Below the pieces are notes generated by a model. That model worked only from the letters and a program-made list of their open reading frames with translations, was not told the DNA's origin and did not search any database. From the NCBI GenBank assembly GCA_037179385.1, contig CM074187.1, positions 49,448,879 through 49,512,878 on the forward strand: a DNA stretch of 64,000 bases, in the 5' to 3' direction. This DNA comes from Holothuria scabra (taxonomy: Eukaryota; Echinodermata; Holothuroidea; Aspidochirotida; Holothuriidae). Below, in pieces: positions 1 through 12,300 of the stretch (positions are counted from its first letter, which is position 1; the number at the start of each line of letters is the position of its first letter). Both the position numbers and the translations under genes were made by a program.

Positions 1-2
1 TG

Positions 3-809
3 CCAAAATCTCTTGACAGCTGTTCCACCCTATCAAAGTTGGAAGCTTGCATAGAAGACATCCGATCATGGTCCCTTGCTAATGGTCTGAAACTAAATGA
101 CAACAAAACAGAACTTATTCACATTTCTTCAAAATTTCGATCCGTATCTCCCGTTCAGTCATTCCAGATTGGACCTGCTCACATTGAACCTGTTCAACAT
201 GCCAGAAACTTGGGTGTAGTTTTTGATCGTCACCTCACAATGGATCTACATGTTAATAATGTTTGCAGAGCTGCATCTCTGGCGCTCCATAAAATTGGAA
301 AAATCAGAAAACACCTAGATCAAAGAACCACTGAGACTCTAGTTCATGCTTTTGTGTCTTCAAGACTCGATAACTGCAACAGCTTACTCTATGGGCTTTC
401 AAGTTCTCGTCTCAAGAAATTACAACATATACAGAACTCAGCTGCTAGATTAGTTACACTTACAAAACCAAACGATCATATAACTCCAGTCCTCCTTAGC
501 CTTCACTGGCTTCCTGTTGCTGATCGGATTAAATACAAAGTCCTCTTGCTGACATTTAAATGTTTACACAATTCTGCACCTGTTTACCTACAAGATCTCG
601 TCCAAAATTACACTCCTACCCGCTGCCTTCGCTCCAGTTCTAAACTGCTACTCTCCTCTCCTCCAGTTTGTACTAATTATTACGGTTGCCGTTCTTTCCA
701 ATACTCTGCTGCTTGTCTCTGGAATGACCTCCCTGTTACAGTTAAAGAAGCAAGAACACTCGCAAATTTTCAGACCTTACTTAAATCTTACCTTTTCTCC
801 TGTCTATGA
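3..809 (+). pseudogene. 3' end of a CR1/L2-like LINE reverse-transcriptase ORF
   Basis: The reading frame is open from the window edge to a TGA at 807-809, so the 5' part lies upstream. Visible motifs are LKLNDNKTELIHI, the NLGVVFD strand, SLHWLPVADRIKYKVLLLTF and the C-terminal SAACLWNDLP followed by FQTLLKSYLF. These are typical of the thumb and tail of RT in CR1/L2-group non-LTR retrotransposons. No internal stop is seen, so the copy may be young. It sits in the intron upstream of the first VPS13 exon found. Confidence 0.9.
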
Positions 810-899
810 CTTTCATCTTTTCTTTTCTCAGCGCAAAGGGACTTCAGTGTGGTTTGCGCTTTATAAGAACTGTGTATTATTATTATTATTATTATTATT
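810..899 (+). mobile_element. LINE 3' tail with (ATT)n end
   Basis: The region after the LINE stop holds tttgcgctttataagaac followed by about seven ATT units ending near 899. The same tttgcgct(a/t)tataag plus ATT tail recurs on the minus strand at about 54500-54600, which suggests shared 3' recognition by one RT. Confidence 0.75.
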
Positions 900-2607
900 G
901 TGATCTGTCCCTTTCATTTCCAGTCCCTTTTAAGGACTCTGGTTTCCATTCAAAATGTTTTGTAAGTTCCATTCTGAATAAGTGTAAAATTCTGGTGTAA
1001 ACCTTGCCATTTCAATGTTGTGTTTTTGCTTGTCAAAGAGGCCTACAGCTCCAGGCATATTTGGTTGATGTGTATGATTTGAATGAATATGGCAATGGTC
1101 TCACACAGGTCTGTATACATTTGTGTGAATATGACCAAATTTACCTAAACTTGCCAGGCCCCACATTAGATCAAGAGTGCAGGTCTAGGTTTTGTATTGT
1201 TCAGTGAATGCAATTTAGTTGAATAGGAAAAGGGAAAAAGTAATTGTTAAGTTCTACCTGAGGATCAATATGAATTACTAATGCTCTGGCTGTTAGGCAT
1301 GTGTGTGCTCTTTAACATAATGCAATATGTCCATAAGTTAATGTAGACCTCTGCAGATAACAGACAGGAGGATTAAAGGCAGACTCCAAGTCCAGTCTTG
1401 AGTGTGCAGCCCACAGAGTATAAATTATTAACTTTTATCAAGGTTTTATATGTGTAATTCAGTGTCTCAGTGTGTCAGTGCATGTGTGCCAAAACTAGGG
1501 TACATTTAATCATTCTGTATAAAATTGTTGGTTGGTCTGAAACTGTTCAATATAGGCATGGAAAGCTTTAAACAGGCTTTCAAAATCAGTTTACATGTCC
1601 TTTTATATCATTGTATTGGGCACAGACATATAGCTCGAGGGATAAGTGGTTGAAATCCCCAGTCCAGGACAAAAGTTTAAGAATAAAATCATAAGAAAAT
1701 TTCAAAAAAGAGGGTCACTGAAAACTCCAGTATGTTTTTGCCTCAATTTTGCAGCTGGGACCTCAAAGGAAAGATTTCTGTCTTGGAAGCCTTCCTCTTA
1801 GACCCCTGCCCCTACTCACACTCAAAGAACTCTTCCCATGACAAAACCCTGTCAACGTACCTGGCTTTGTACTTTACAAACTGACTTGGCAAGCTTTTCA
1901 TAACTGATAGCAGTTAAAAAGTTTTCTGCCATTGTGTGTTCCAAAAGTTGACTCCCACTGCAAACACTGAAAAATTACCAAAAAATTGCAGTAATTTAAT
2001 TTCCAGAAATTTGGGATGATATGATACATGTACCAAAATGCATAAATCTATGTAAAAATAATATGTAATTTCTCTATATCTTACTGCTGGAATTTCTGAG
2101 TTTGAATGAAACGCACTGTCATTACCTACCACGAACACCCAAACACTGTGCAACACCATCCATTACCATAAAAGTGCTATGCAATTTACCATTTTACTGA
2201 ATACCAAAACTGATACCAGGTAGAGTACAGATGAACAAAGTGTATCAGTGTTTTTCACCTTAGACACTTAAAATAAATTACTTTTTACTTTAGGATGAAG
2301 GAGATAATATTTCAGTAAGTACTGGGAAAGTGAATATAACTTAGGTTTTCTCTGTGAATGATTTGACTAAAGAAAGTAGGCTGCTGGGTGACAGTGCAAA
2401 ATAAGAGTTGTATACATGTAGTGAAACTAAAAGTTGTGGTAAGGTAAGATGATAGGAAGTTAAGGAAGTTATGGATGAATTGGCTTAAAGCATGTTGAAC
2501 ATGTTTATTTGAGTGTTGTCATGGTAACAACGAATGGTTGTTTTAAATGTCTGTGAACTTGATGATTTGCTATCTGCACTTTTTAAAGTGACAAGTTTGC
2601 TCGTAGT
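900..2607. other. Intronic or upstream sequence with no recognised feature
   Basis: AT-rich sequence with frequent stops in all frames. I looked for the missing first VPS13 exon (Met to GIWG-like motif) here and up to 6288 and did not find it. Confidence 0.6.
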
Positions 2608-2608
2608 T

Positions 2609-3150
2609 TTTGGTTCCTTGCGGTAGCAAAGGAACCTATGTAGTCAGGTTGGCGTGTGTGTGTGTGTATGTGTGTGTGTGTGTGTGGGTGTGTGTGTGTG
2701 TGTGTGTGTGACACTTGCTTCGGTATGCTCTAACTCAACAAGGGAAGGTTGGATGGAACTTGGATTTGGTACATATATTCGTCATAGGGAGAAGGTGTGC
2801 CCTATCGTTTTTGGTGGAGGTCAAAGGTCATTTGGGGTCACCAGAGGTCAAAAACTAAAAACCTTCTCAACAGGATATTTCTAGTTAGGAAACTTGGATA
2901 GATGTCATACTTGGTGTGTGGACGTGTTATGGTGTAAGGATGAAATTGGATATGTTCTGTGAAGGTCAAGGGGTCGTCTGAGGTCACCAGGGGTCAAACA
3001 CCGAAAAACGTTTTAACACAGTATTTTAAGGTAGAATGGACAGATTTCAAAGCAGTCTGTGTTTGGTTAAGGTCAAAGGTCATCAAGGTCACTGGAGGTC
3101 AACTGCTGGAAATGTTATTTAGAAAATCTTGTAAGCTAGATAAAGATAGT
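2609..3150 (+). repeat. Hairpin-microsatellite-tandem-repeat element, locus 1
   Basis: Starts with an imperfect hairpin (ggttccttgc at 2612 against gcaaaggaacc at 2626), then a (TG)n run at about 2653-2710, then about three diverged units. Units carry AGGTCAAAGGTCA at 2818-2830 and 3070-3082, a degenerate version near 2963, and further GGTCA half-sites. It is homologous to the array at 61722-64000. Confidence 0.8.
2653..2710 (+). repeat. (TG)n microsatellite
   Basis: Nearly uninterrupted TG dinucleotides with single-base changes; part of the element at 2609-3150. Confidence 0.95.
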
Positions 3151-4521
3151 TTCAATAGATTTTTTATCTCACCTGGTTTTGCATGCTTACACACCCAAAC
3201 ACCTTAGAAATTTGTCCTTTATGTTCGTTCAGTAATGATTCCTTTGGGTTGTACACATATTTTGGATCATTCAAAGTTTTAAGAGGGCAATAACTGAAAT
3301 CTGTAGATTTCACTGAGCACAGGTCACTCTGCATTAAACTGGTCTCTCTGCCAGTGGAAGCAATGCATGGATTCTACAATATGTCTCTTTAATACTGCTG
3401 TGCTCTGTGTGGGTAACCTTATCCTCATTCTATTATCACACTTCATTAATCACTTGCTTTCTGTGTGACTGCTGAATAAACCCTGTTTTCTGTGTAGAGG
3501 TAGCAAACAGGACAAGTGGTAGATTGTTTTAAAGTAACAGCAAGTTTTATTTGAGAGCCAGTAAAAATAACTTGTGAGAGAAATACAACCTTTGGGGTGT
3601 TTTTCTCTCTCTGACCACATTGTGTATCATTTATTGGTGATAATATCAAATTTGATTACAAGCATAAATACATATGGAAATGAGGTAGTGTTTTTGAAGG
3701 ATTACCAAGCATTACAAAAGTTGAATGTCAGTAAGGCCACAGAAATTTAATCTTTGATTTCATGTAAAATTAGTTCTAAAATACCACTTGTGAAGATGTT
3801 ACAAACATTGAGTACAGTATGAACTTTTGCTTAGCTCTATTTCACAGACTGGCTGTACAGTTCTTATAATATCCGGCAAGGAACCACAGTGCCCATTGGG
3901 CTCTTGTTAGTTTTTTAAGTGCCAGCTCGACTACTTGAACGATGGACATCAGTGTTGCAGAATGAGTGAGTGAGGAAGGGGAAGGTACATAGCCACTGGA
4001 AGAGGAGTGGGGTGGGGGGAGGGGAAATAAGGACATATATGTGTCCCCCAAATTTGTTGCTCTGGCTTACTGCCTGGAAAGAGGTCCTACAGGGACTAAG
4101 GAGGAGGAGAACACAACATTACATTTGTTTCACTGACTAGCACTGGCAGTGTAATTTACCAGAAGAAAAAAATGTGTTTTTTTTTTTTTTTTTGGGGGGG
4201 GGAGAAGAGGAGGAAGGGGATTTTCCAGAGGGGTAGAAGAGGGGGAAGGGGATTTACCAGTTAGTGGAAAGTCTTTGAAGCTCATTCCTAGGTATACACC
4301 CATTCAGAGCTGTACACATAGACATATAAATTCCTAGTTGAAATAACAAAGGATTGCGGGAATTAAGCTTTTGTAAGCTCTTTCTTTTGTCAGTTCCTCA
4401 TTTCTTTGGCAAAAACCAGCACACACCTAAATGATATCACACATTCCTTTGCTATTTCTGTTTGGAAAATGGTTTATGTGCACAATTTCTGTAGGTCAAG
4501 GAGTAGTACTGTAGAATGCAC

Positions 4522-5979
4522 TAGGGCTCAACCGATAATCGGATCAGACATCGAATCGGGCTGATATTCACCAACATCGGTAAAATATCAGATTGGCATG
4601 ATCTACGTGTAGCCAAGTCCACTTGCCGATGTTTACCGATATTCCGTATTCTCATAACTTAGTTAAAATTACTAAAGAAACTTTTTATTACTTGGTCCTG
4701 CCACCTAGCCATTCCCTAAAACTCTGCTGAAACAATACTTTTTCCAAAGTCCTCCTGACCCTCTGGCAAAGGGCCATTCGGGGAAACCAAACTTGAAGCT
4801 GCTTCCCAAAGAAGCTACACGTCCACTTAAGGACAACACTTGACCAACCTCAAGGCCTTCAGACCATTTACATTATTGGTCTGTCATGCATGGCTCCATG
4901 GCAGCTGAAACTTTTTCCAAAGTCCTCCTGACCCTCATTTGGCAAAACCAAACTTGACAGCTGAAACAAGTTTACAAATTACTGTAGATATGACTCTCAG
5001 TGAATCCCAACTTAATGAAAAGTAAATGTTAGTAATAACAAGCCAGCAAAGTTGTTATCCTGTATTTAATATTTTACTTACTTCAGTTGCGTTTTTCCTT
5101 CACTTTTGTCCCATAGTTGTTTGATGACCGTTTCATACATTCCATTTGCTCAAAGAAAGAATTAATCTGCAATACATAAACTGTATGATTAAATTTCTTT
5201 CAAGAGTTACTTCGTTGTTGTTACAAACTTTGCTCAGCCTTTTTCATGATGGAATGATCCAGTACTGGAATGGGTGGTATCAAAAAGAGGTTTCAAAAAT
5301 TGGTCCCAATCGTAACACCCCTCAGGTACGTTGGTTAGACATTTTAAGCCCTCCTGACTCTCTAGTGAAGAGTAGTTTGGGGAAGACGAGCAATACTCCC
5401 GAAGATGAATAAAATAGACCTGTATCAACAGTTTGTTCATGCTCCATTGTCTGCAAGTTCCTACATAAAAAACTGACTTGCAGTGTTGGCGTGCCCATTG
5501 CTACGGTATGAATCACTGTAGCTTGCATGCAAGATTATAAAGGTAGTGTACGTTGTAGTATATACTTATCTGAGAAGCAACACTACATCAGCATGATCGG
5601 CCCTCAGGCCAGTGAAAATTTCAACTTGTAATTAAACAGAGTACAACCAACATTCAAACTCAAATATGATTTCAGGTGATCGGTTCATTTGCAGTCTTGG
5701 TTAAATTCAAACTTATTGGCAAACTATTAGACATTTTTAAGATGACTATAAATAGGAGTAAATGTGCAGGTGATGTACATAAAGAGGCATTGCTCAGAGG
5801 TACAACAAAGAAATCTAGACCTACAGTACTAGTAAACCGCGAAAACTTAAGTTGTGGGCCTAAACCCATAGATATGGCGGTGTGGCGAAAATATCGGATT
5901 GGATTGGATATCGGCTGATGTGGAGGAAAAAACATTGGACATTGGATCAGCAGTGAAAAACCATATCGGTAAGGCCCTA
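4522..5979. mobile_element. hAT-like DNA element, about 1.46 kb, non-autonomous
   Basis: Left end tagggctcaaccgataatcg and right end atatcggtaaggcccta are imperfect inverted repeats. The 8-bp sequence GAATGCAC abuts the left end (4514-4521) and recurs at 5986-5993, six bases beyond the right end, consistent with an 8-bp hAT target duplication with a small extra insertion. The interior has internal duplications of a caaagtcctcctgaccct segment and no transposase that I can recognise. Confidence 0.7.
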
Positions 5980-6288
5980 GAATCAGAATGCACATTTCAC
6001 TAGGCAGGACTGTGGCCCTTCCTTCAGACATATTTTCTCCTTTTGGCTATTCTCAGCTATATGTGATAATTTTTCACAAAATTCAAAGTGCTGGAATGCT
6101 GGGAGTATTAAAGATAGTGAAGCTTTAAGCCCTCCATCCCAAACTTTGTTGGCTCTACTGGCTCTATCCAATTAAAAGGTTAAATAATGGTGACTGGATA
6201 GTATCCCTTTAACCCACAGTGTGTGTATGAATAGGGTAACGTGAAGATAGAAATTATGCTCAGGTTTTCCTCATTTTTCTATTTACAG

Positions 6289-6332
6289 GAGATGCAGTCC
6301 TCCAGGAATTATTTGTGAAGGAAGGTGCCCTG
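6289..6332 (+). CDS. VPS13: VPS13 exon a (second coding exon), 44 nt
   Basis: The acceptor is ctatttacag and the donor gtaagg. Two bases finish a split Gly codon, followed by DAVLQELFVKEGAL. This corresponds to the NLQIKENAL strand of the chorein_N cap. The exon ends in phase 0. It is short and isolated, with 8 kb of intron after it, but its exact fit to the next exon supports it. Confidence 0.85.
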
Positions 6333-9300
6333 GTAAGGACAAAGTTTCAATTTATAAATCTTTATCTTATACTTTTTTTAGATGGAACTTTGGCTCATCT
6401 GTGTGCAAGACAGTAGCCTATTTCCTTGCACATAAGCACATGCATGTATGAGGGCATTGCATTACTTGCAGTAGGCTAACGTTATTCATGCTAGACAGCA
6501 TTCTGATTAAGTCATTATTAAACTAAATCCAATTATTCAGGCACTCTGCCTCCTCATACCTGTCGTTGCTAAGTTATATTAGAGAGCTGGGGGTGGCAAC
6601 ACTGGTTATGTTTACCTACTTAAATTTTAGTACTCTTTTTGTACAGTAATATGTGCAGCTGGAATGCAGTCCAAGCTATGCTTCAGTAATAATCATGTGA
6701 TGATCAATGCCCTGAAGCTTTACAATGCCAGTGTAGAGAGTGATGTAAATTTTTCATATATATGAGTTATGCTAAGTGCAGTATCAAGTTCATTACTGCT
6801 GTATGGTGTTGAAATTGTTTATGTGTACATCCAAAGGTAGTGGTGTTAGAATTTATTATTTTGTTTCTGTGCATTCATTATTCATCTGGCATTTAGGGAA
6901 AGTCCCACCTTAGAAAAAAGGGGAAGAATTTTATTTTCCTCTGAAACAATGAATGACATGTTGTGATATCTGTTGGGGTTACTATAGGTTGTCTTGCGAT
7001 GTTGTGAATGTTTTGGTAAATTACAGAAATTAGAGTTGAACGAATTCCGGCTAAAGCTAGAAAACTTTATTCCTTAGAAACAGTTAATAGTTCTGATGTA
7101 TATGTAGTTGAAATGGGAAACTGGAGGCCAAAACACTACATCTTACTCCCCATCACATCTTTACACTTGCAGTTCCCCAACTTACTTGCAGGTCCATCAT
7201 GCATAATTCCTTTTACAACCAGGATGGCGCCCTCCCATTCCTATAGATCTAAAGAGAACTAATATCAATGGATGTTGTGAAGTTTAAACAGCATGATTAG
7301 GTTTGGGGTTGAGGCTGGTGTGGCTTGGTACGTTACAAATCACATTGCTCTGGAAATTAAGAAGTGCAGCTTGTGTGCTCTTTATTAAACTTAAAGGGCA
7401 GAGGCAGTCATCCCAAATTGAAGAAGTGTAGAAGACTGTCCAGTTTCATGATTGACTGTTGGGGGTCATGTGACAATGTTTTTTTCTCTTCAAATGTGAA
7501 ATTTACCAGAAATAACTGCTTGGTTTACCTTGAATATGCAATAGTAGAGTAGTAAAATGTATTGAAAGATACTTTGAAGGGAAAAAAGATGAAAATTGTG
7601 TTATTTAGCTTTGTCTTCAAAATAAGTTTGGGGGACTGCCCTTTACCTTTAAATAGAATTAGTAGCCTTGTATTCTTGATCTGGGTATGCAAAAAATCAT
7701 ACTCTGCAAAGTGGTTTGAGGTGAGTGATGGTGTGATCCCCCAAAGCTCAAGGCCTGCTTAATAAGCATGGTAAGGCTGATTGCCACTTGCTGGATTTTT
7801 AAAATATGTTCGATTGCATTGGGAGCGACAATAGTACACAGTGAAGCCACAGAAGTACTACCTCAGGCAAGGTAGTACAGTACTTTTAAAGTTGAACAGA
7901 ACACCATGTTCTGATGTACACCACTCACTTTAGCTCTCATGGCAACAAATAATGGAAAGTTCTTACAGGGCAAAAGCAGTCCCCTCAAAGTTATGTGTGC
8001 AATAAATTTCACATTACTTACAAAGTTTCAAGTCAGAAAACATACTGTAACATAGGCCTCAAGGAAAGGGAACTGTAATGAAGTTACCAAGGCAGGATAT
8101 TTTGCTGGTTTAGAAATATCCCAAGGCCTTCACCCTTTAATATATTGCATTTTGATCAGAGAGTGCAAAGAGATTCTGCTTGTAATAATCAGCTGGGAAA
8201 TTTATAACAAAGCTGACACTTTGCAGGTATAAATATATCATCCCATTTAATTATCATATTGATACCAGTGCCTACTGAACTTACACTATATCTAGGAGCT
8301 TTAATGAAATGTTATCAGTGTTACATGCCTTTGTAAAGTGTATGAAGTTGTTGGAGTAACCAAAGTATGGTACCACAAACTCTTTCGTGAATGATTTGAA
8401 TACAAGTTCTCATAATAAATATATTCTTTTAGTCCCTTTGAATAAAAATGCAGAACCCAGAATGAGGTGGTATACATGCAGTCATTTGGAGGGGTAGTAG
8501 AGGGCCATTTATCTCTCTCCCACCCTCTCTTACCCCTTTCCTGTCCTTTTTCTGCCCCCTCCCCACCCAAAGGTATTTTTAAAAAATTTTGGTTGTTCAA
8601 ATTGATGAAAGAAAGTGCATAATTTTTGCTGGAATTGCTTTAAATGTGTAATATTTAAAACTTAAAGTGTTATGAAAAATGCCCTGAAGAGAAGTAAGAG
8701 GAGATTTGTGAGATTGAGCTGATGCTTCAAAACACTTAAGTAGGGCTGTGAACGTGTAACGATTAATTGTTAAACGATCGCATGTGGAATAAACCTTTAG
8801 TACAAAGCTACAAGCGATTAATTGCAAAACCTGTTTTTGACAGTTTTTTACCCATTTGTATACTCTGATGATCCCTGATTTTTGTTACAGTAAACGAAAC
8901 ATTCTGGGCATATTTGAACCTTGTAAGCTTCAAAGTTTAAGAATAATTTGGTTTTACCATGTCAGATAACAATTGGTATTATTTCTTCATACAATCAGTA
9001 TCAATCACTACATACTGACATAATTTTTTTTTTGTGATAAGGTAATCACGATTAATCGCTAAACGATGGCAAACTTTTAAGGTTAAACATTTAGTTATTT
9101 TGCTAAATGTTCACAGCCCTACACTTAAGTTTGTGGTGACTGCTTTGGTGCTTTAAACTTTAAACTTAAAGTGTTTTTAATTTTGAAAATTTGATTAAAA
9201 ATTTATTCCCAATCTCTGATGGATATTAAAAAGTATTCATTAGTGGTAAATTTCCAAAGGCCCTCTTCATGCTTATTAATAATTGATTTGAAAAAAAGGT

Positions 9301-12300
9301 GTGTGTAATGAGAAAAGCATTTGAAATGAGTGTTTTTGAAGGAAGGACACTACCAAAACAACTTTGTGTTTGATGATATAAAATAATAAGTAGGACCCTG
9401 GATTGTAACAGAACCTAATAATACTGGTGGGTATTGTACTTGAACTGCTTTATTAACATCTAGTATTGTCTGACAACGCTAACGTTGATTGCAACAATGC
9501 ATGGGTTCTGTGTGATAGCATTGGAACAGCTGAAATACAGCCATAGCATATTCTGTAGGGCTGTTTTCAAATGTGTTAAATGTATGTAAGGAATTTTTTT
9601 GCTTAAGAATGGTGAAACGAGGTTAAAGGGAAAATGCGATCTCCCCAGTTTGAATCAGTTCAGGGCTGGAATTAAACGACGGCCACGACGGCCATGGCCG
9701 TCGTGCCCAAGGGGATGGCCGTGGTGCCCTACAAAAATAGCCACTTCTCATGGCCACGTAGGCCGTCGTGCCCGCAAGTACGTGGCCGTCGTGCCTTCCC
9801 ATCTGAATGAAAAAATTTCATCAGGATTCCAATAAAATATCCTAAATACCATAACAAAAAGGATACGTAATGAACTCGATACGCAACTTGCGCGATCGAA
9901 TCAGACTGCTGGAAACTGACCGCATTTTGCTTCCCCTTGTTAATACGCGACTTTAAAGTATGAGATACGCCCAATCCATCAATGTACCGTGCACAGTATA
10001 TACTGCTGTGCAACAATCTGATAAAAACACCCCCTCCAAAAATGGCCTTGGTGCCCTGCCATTCAAAAATATTTGGCCTTGGTGCCCTATCTGATGGCCG
10101 TGGTGCCCTCCAAAATTAATGAATGACCAAGGCCAAATGGCCGTGCCCTCCTCCAACCTTAATTCCAGCCCTGTCAGTTGATCCAATTTTATGATTGGCT
10201 CTTGAGAATCATGTGACAATGTTTTTTTTGTTATTTGATGCACATTGGGGTCTTGTAAACTCACTCTGAAGCAATGACCTAAGATTGCATCTGAATGAGG
10301 TCTGTACTGAAGACAATTGTCGTAGAAGCTTAAGTAGGTTAGGAGAATTGGAACTGTGGGTGAGAAGATTTGTCCTTTACAAAAGAAGGTTTTAACATCA
10401 CATCAAGTTTTGATATGTTAGAGGGGTTCTTCTTCTCAGCATTTTGGTGAAATTTGCATTGAAATCGGTGTGTGGTTCTCAAAGTATGAGCAAGTAAAGT
10501 TGTCACATTTTCAACAAAAAGTGAACTTGAAGCAAGCCTACATGACATCATATCCTCTTACTAATGGACACTCTTTTGTGTTTCTTTAAACTTTTCAGCC
10601 AATTTTCTCCTGGACAGCCGCATATATTTTCAGAATGTGATTGCATAAGTGGCATAAGAACTTTGCAAACTTTGCATTCCCCACTGGGAGTTCCTTTTTC
10701 TATTAACTCCAAGGTCAACATTACAGTCTGAAAAACAAAGGCAAACAAAGCATTCCTTGTCAATGTTGAGGAAGTGATATAACCTCTGCTGCCGTTAACT
10801 TCACTTTGGAACACAAATTTAGTGACTTTCAACAGTGACTGATATCACGCCAAATTCATGTCGGATTTGGATGGAAATTTTACTACACTTTGTAGATTTG
10901 ATTCCTCTTTCACTTGTAAAAATTAGTTTTTTGCTAAAACTTCCACTTTAATATATGGAAGAGAAATGGGAGGAAATGTAGGAGACATATAGGTCACTTT
11001 GAAACAAGTTGGACGACTGCTTCTGCCTTTTTAGAGTGCTCATTTATCTTCAACCTTTTGTGTAGGTGTGAAAACAATGTGCAGTAATGTTTGGTTCATT
11101 GTGGATGTTGAAGCGAAGCAAACCTAGTTTTATGATAAATCATAATTGTGTGGGATTTTTTTCCAGGGTGACTGGGGCTTATGAGTGCAGGTAGTATTGA
11201 CTGAAATGAATTAACTGATTTCTGGAGAAATTGGTGCTGCAGTCAAAGCATTCATCAACAGAAGCCACATGTGACAAGGTATCCCATTTTGACCCCATTA
11301 AGACCGTGTGTTTGGTCTAATGGTAGAGCATCCACCTCTCACATGGAAGGCCTGCGTTCGCTTCCCAGTTTGAGTCATACCAAAGACTCTAAGAAAGGAA
11401 TCTTCTACTACCATTGTGCCTGATGCTCAGCGTAAGCAATGAGGTAGGGAAAATGAGTCAGTGAGCCATAACTGGAAAAAAGAGGCCGGGGCAGGCTCGA
11501 CTTGAACCAATAGGTTGGAAACTGCCAGGCTGTAAAACGCCATCTAACTCTATCTGACAAATTGACAGGGTACAAATAGATATAACTACAGTATTTACAA
11601 TGAAAAAGACTAGCTAGCTTCATTGACTATTTTCTCCCAAGGTGGTCTCTTCAGTATTTTCAAGAATTGGATTAGGCTGACTGATTTAGGGGCCCGTTCC
11701 ACAAAGAGTTACGCACGATCTTAAGTTTGATTTATTGTTGACTTAAGTATGGGGAATCAAACTTAAGATTGTGTGTAACTCTTTGTGGAATGGGCCCCAG
11801 GTCTTGGTTTCATTGTTAGAACTGTCAGAACTAAGACATAGTAGGTACAATGGATAATTATAGAGCTACAGCAGTGATTTAGCCAGCCTGTGTTTGTGCA
11901 GCAAATATTGCACACTGTTTGTAATAGAAAAAATTGCATACCTGTAGTACTGTAAATTGAGTTTTGCAAAAACTAGTCAAATTACAAGTTATACTAAAAA
12001 GAATGTAGCAAAAAGAAAAAAAAATGAAGGTCAATTTCTGCACACTGTTTGCCATAGAAAAAATTGCATACCTATAGTATTGTAAATTGACTTAATTGCA
12101 AAAAATAGTCATATTACAAGCTATACTTCCAACAAAATTTGCAAGGCTGACCAGAATCAGGTATTTCACTGTTCAACCATGCCTTCTGTAGGTACCTCAT
12201 ACTATACCTTGAATTTTTTTCAATGTGTGCAGGGCTATTACCTCAGGCTCATAGCCAGACATCCTTTATTTTAGGGGATGGGGAGGCGGGGGGATTTGGG

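Noticed and set aside
2654..2884. Frame starting in a Cys-Val repeat
   Set aside because: It is the translation of a (TG)n microsatellite and of tandem-repeat DNA.
1..6288. Search for the first VPS13 exon (start Met to the GIWG-like motif)
   Set aside because: No stretch with the expected residues and a phase-1 donor was found on the plus strand. The intron before 6289 probably extends beyond the window.
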